The position numbers were made by a program, and so were the translations under genes. A model generated the notes under the pieces. The model was not told the DNA's origin. It was given only the letters and a program-made list of their open reading frames with translations, and ran no database searches. Below are positions 5,214 to 6,438 of a DNA stretch of 6,438 bases, in pieces. The DNA is from Ruminococcus sp. (GTDB lineage: Bacteria > Bacillota > Clostridia > Oscillospirales > Ruminococcaceae): assembly GCA_024697705.1 (NCBI GenBank), contig JAILFF010000099.1, positions 1 to 6,438 on the forward strand, given 5' to 3'. Position 1 is the stretch's first letter. Each line of letters starts with the position of its first letter.

Positions 5214-5368
5214 CTATCCCTTGACCAACTCCATGACAATCTTCGCCACCCTGAACACGATTGCCGTCGTCTTCCTCCTCGACTAACGCCAGTTAGCCTT
5301 CGTCGTCATCCTTGGCACTCGTGTCCATGGCGGCGAATCTTGTCACGAATTTGGTCGAGGAATAGTAT
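5211..5368. repeat. 158-bp gapless imperfect palindrome, MITE-like element
   Basis: The axis lies between 5289 and 5290. The outer arms (5211-5265 and 5314-5368, 55 positions each) pair at 44 positions by my hand count, without gaps. Blocks such as ATACTAT, GACCAA, TGACAA, TTCGCC, ACACGA and TGCC recur as reverse complements. Inside is a symmetrical unpaired region of 17 bases per side, each side carrying CGTCGTC in the same orientation, and at the tip CTAAC-GCCA-GTTAG. As RNA it would be one long hairpin between zur and znuA. Nothing here looks like a terminator, since no T-run follows. The likeliest origin is a small non-autonomous mobile element, or a structured RNA processed from the operon message. 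Confidence 0.85.
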
Positions 5369-5374
5369 TAACAG

Positions 5375-5386
5375 TGAGGTATTATA
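5375..5386. repeat. Right direct repeat, supplies the znuA ribosome binding site
   Basis: TGAGGTATTATA matches the repeat at 5200-5213. Its TGAGG is the only ribosome-binding-like sequence before the znuA ATG, ending 12 nt before it, which is longer than ideal. If the repeat is a duplication, the insertion preserved the translation signal of znuA. Confidence 0.5.
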
Positions 5387-5391
5387 ATAGT

Positions 5392-6399
5392 ATGAAAAAG
5401 ACGATCATAAGAATAAAAAGCATACTCGCCGCGGCGCTCTGCGGTCTGACGGCTGCTGCCGCTGCGGGCTGCGGCTCGGTAAACGGCAGCGCCGCAACGA
5501 TCAACGAAAACGGCGACAAGAAGCTGAGCATAGTCTGCACGGGCTTTTCCGAATACGACTGGACAAAGAATATCTTAGGCGAAAAAGCCGCCGACGCCGA
5601 GCTCACCTATCTGCTTGAAGGCGGTGCGGATATGCACAGCTACCAGCCCACCGCCGCGGATATCGCGAAGATAGCCACCTGCGACGTGTTCATCTATGTG
5701 GGCGGAGAGTCTCAGGAATGGGCTGACGACGCGCTTGCGAACTCTTCGTGCCGTTCGGTAAAGCTGCTCGATGTGCTTGCAAAGAACGGCGCCGTTAAGG
5801 AAGAGGAGATCAAGGAAGGTATGCAGGCTGAGGAGGAAGAGCACGAAGAAGAAGGCGCTCCCGAGTATGACGAGCACGTCTGGCTGACGCCGGGAAACGC
5901 GGAGATATTTGTCCGTGCGATATGCGACGAGCTTGCCGCAGCCGACCCTTCGGGCAAGGACGTTTACACGAGGGCTGCCGACGATTATATCGTGCAGTTA
6001 GATGAGCTGAAAGCGGATTTTGCGTCCGAGCTTTCGGCGTGTCCGAATAGGACGCTGATAGTCGGCGACCGTTTCCCGTTCCGTTATCTTGCGGACGAAT
6101 ACGGGCTCGACTACTACGCGGCGTTTGCGGGGTGTTCGGCGGAGACCGAAGCGAGCTTCGAGACGGTGGCGTTCCTTTCAAAGAAGCTTGATGAAACGGG
6201 CGTTAAGACGGTGTTCACGCTTGAAAATTCCGACGGGAAGATAGCCAATGCGGTTATAGCGAACAGTTCGGAGAAATCTGCGGATACGGCGGCGCTTGAT
6301 TCGCTGCAATCGGTGAACAGTGAGCAGATAAAAGAAGGCGCGAGTTATATTTCTATAATGAGGAAGAATCTTGAAGCGTTGACAGCGGCATTGAAATAA
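5392..6399 (+). CDS. znuA: ZnuA-like metal ABC transporter substrate-binding lipoprotein
   Basis: A 335-residue extracellular metal-binding lipoprotein of the cluster A-I (ZnuA/TroA) type, delivering Zn(II) or Mn(II) to an ABC importer. A basic start and hydrophobic segment end in a lipobox, AAGC, with Cys27 as the lipidated residue. Family motifs are MHSYQPT (81-87, His82 as first ligand), CDVFIYVGGESQEW (97-110), an acidic loop EEEEHEEE (147-154) like the His/acidic loop of zinc-type members, DEHVWLTP (160-167, His162 as second ligand) and GDRFPFRYLADEYGLDY (225-241). In that last motif Asp226 stands where ZnuA usually has the third His. The C-terminal YISIMRKNLEALTAAL (319-334) is typical. 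The ATG at 5392 is chosen over the in-frame GTG at 5374, which lies in the ribosome binding site and would add residues before the signal peptide. The gene probably depends on the zur promoter. Confidence 0.87.
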   Translation: MKKTIIRIKSILAAALCGLTAAAAAGCGSVNGSAATINENGDKKLSIVCTGFSEYDWTKNILGEKAADAELTYLLEGGADMHSYQPTAADIAKIATCDVFIYVGGESQEWADDALANSSCRSVKLLDVLAKNGAVKEEEIKEGMQAEEEEHEEEGAPEYDEHVWLTPGNAEIFVRAICDELAAADPSGKDVYTRAADDYIVQLDELKADFASELSACPNRTLIVGDRFPFRYLADEYGLDYYAAFAGCSAETEASFETVAFLSKKLDETGVKTVFTLENSDGKIANAVIANSSEKSADTAALDSLQSVNSEQIKEGASYISIMRKNLEALTAALK

Positions 6400-6428
6400 A
6401 CCGCAAGTGAGGGCAAACCAAAAGTCTT

Positions 6429-6438
6429 AGGAAGGGGG
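6429..6438 (+). promoter_or_regulatory. Ribosome binding site of the next gene, at the window edge
   Basis: AGGAAGGGGG is the last sequence in the window, 29 bp after the znuA stop and with no terminator between. A further gene of the operon should start just past the edge; by analogy with znu/adc operons it would be the transporter ATPase or permease. Confidence 0.6.

Noticed and set aside
5233..5346. Two 17-residue open frames, one in each arm of the palindrome (5233-5286 + and 5346-5293 -)
   Set aside because: Both have the same length only because the arms are reverse complements. Neither has a ribosome binding site, and the two peptides differ in character.
5211..5368. 6S RNA as the identity of the long hairpin
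   Set aside because: Size and a symmetrical bubble are reminiscent, but the bubble sits next to a tiny 5-bp tip stem, not mid-molecule, and there is no dedicated promoter or terminator.
4848..5387. + strand frame of 179 codons overlapping zur and the palindrome
   Set aside because: Its translation is Arg-rich frame-shift composition without domain character, and it overlaps the well-supported Fur-family gene.
5383..5388. TATAAT just before the znuA ATG as a promoter
   Set aside because: No -35 lies 16-18 bp upstream, and transcription would start inside the coding region. The bases belong to the flanking direct repeat.

Overview
The window looks like chromosomal DNA of a Gram-positive anaerobe of the Clostridia, most like Ruminococcus or another Oscillospiraceae. 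This is inferred from the protein families, from textbook sigma-A promoters (TTGACA-17-TATAAT) in AT-rich gaps between GC-richer genes, from GGAGG-type ribosome binding sites, and from the lipoprotein metal-binding protein. No rRNA, tRNA, CRISPR array or transposase gene is visible.

Layout. (1) 1-162 is a regulatory region with a probable promoter to the right, a possible divergent promoter to the left, and a 24-bp-spaced direct repeat. (2) 163-2100 is a two-gene + strand operon: a CE2-like SGNH esterase, then a CvpA-like membrane protein with a long helical insert. It ends at a strong, probably bidirectional terminator (2113-2155). (3) 2166-2435 (-) encodes a small single-pass membrane protein of unknown function. 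(4) 2436-2826 has no gene but is packed with palindromes, including eight exact copies of TTTCAACA in both orientations within 125 bp. (5) 2827-4359 (-) holds a polyphosphate polymerase (VTC-type) gene followed by a DUF4956 membrane protein gene, a recurrent bacterial pair, each with its own terminator. A perfect consensus promoter lies about 200 bp upstream of the polymerase gene. (6) 4360-4797 is a divergent intergenic region. (7) 4798-6399 (+) holds a Fur-family (probably Zur) regulator and a ZnuA-like metal-binding lipoprotein. The window stops on a ribosome binding site, presumably for the next transporter gene.

How the parts fit. The Fur/Zur gene has a perfect TTGACA-17-TATAAT promoter with a Fur-type inverted repeat immediately after the -10 box, so the regulator probably represses its own transcription and that of znuA. 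No separate promoter for znuA could be found. Between the two genes lies the most unusual object in the window: a gapless imperfect palindrome of about 158 bp (5211-5368, axis 5289/5290) between near-identical direct repeats. It reads like a miniature inserted element that now gives the zur-znuA message a giant hairpin. The second unexplained structure is the TTTCAACA/palindrome array at 2463-2723.

Start sites were moved to internal ATG codons wherever the longest frame began at a GTG or TTG that overlaps the ribosome binding site or lies in the promoter region. Family names come from recognised motifs, not from database searches.
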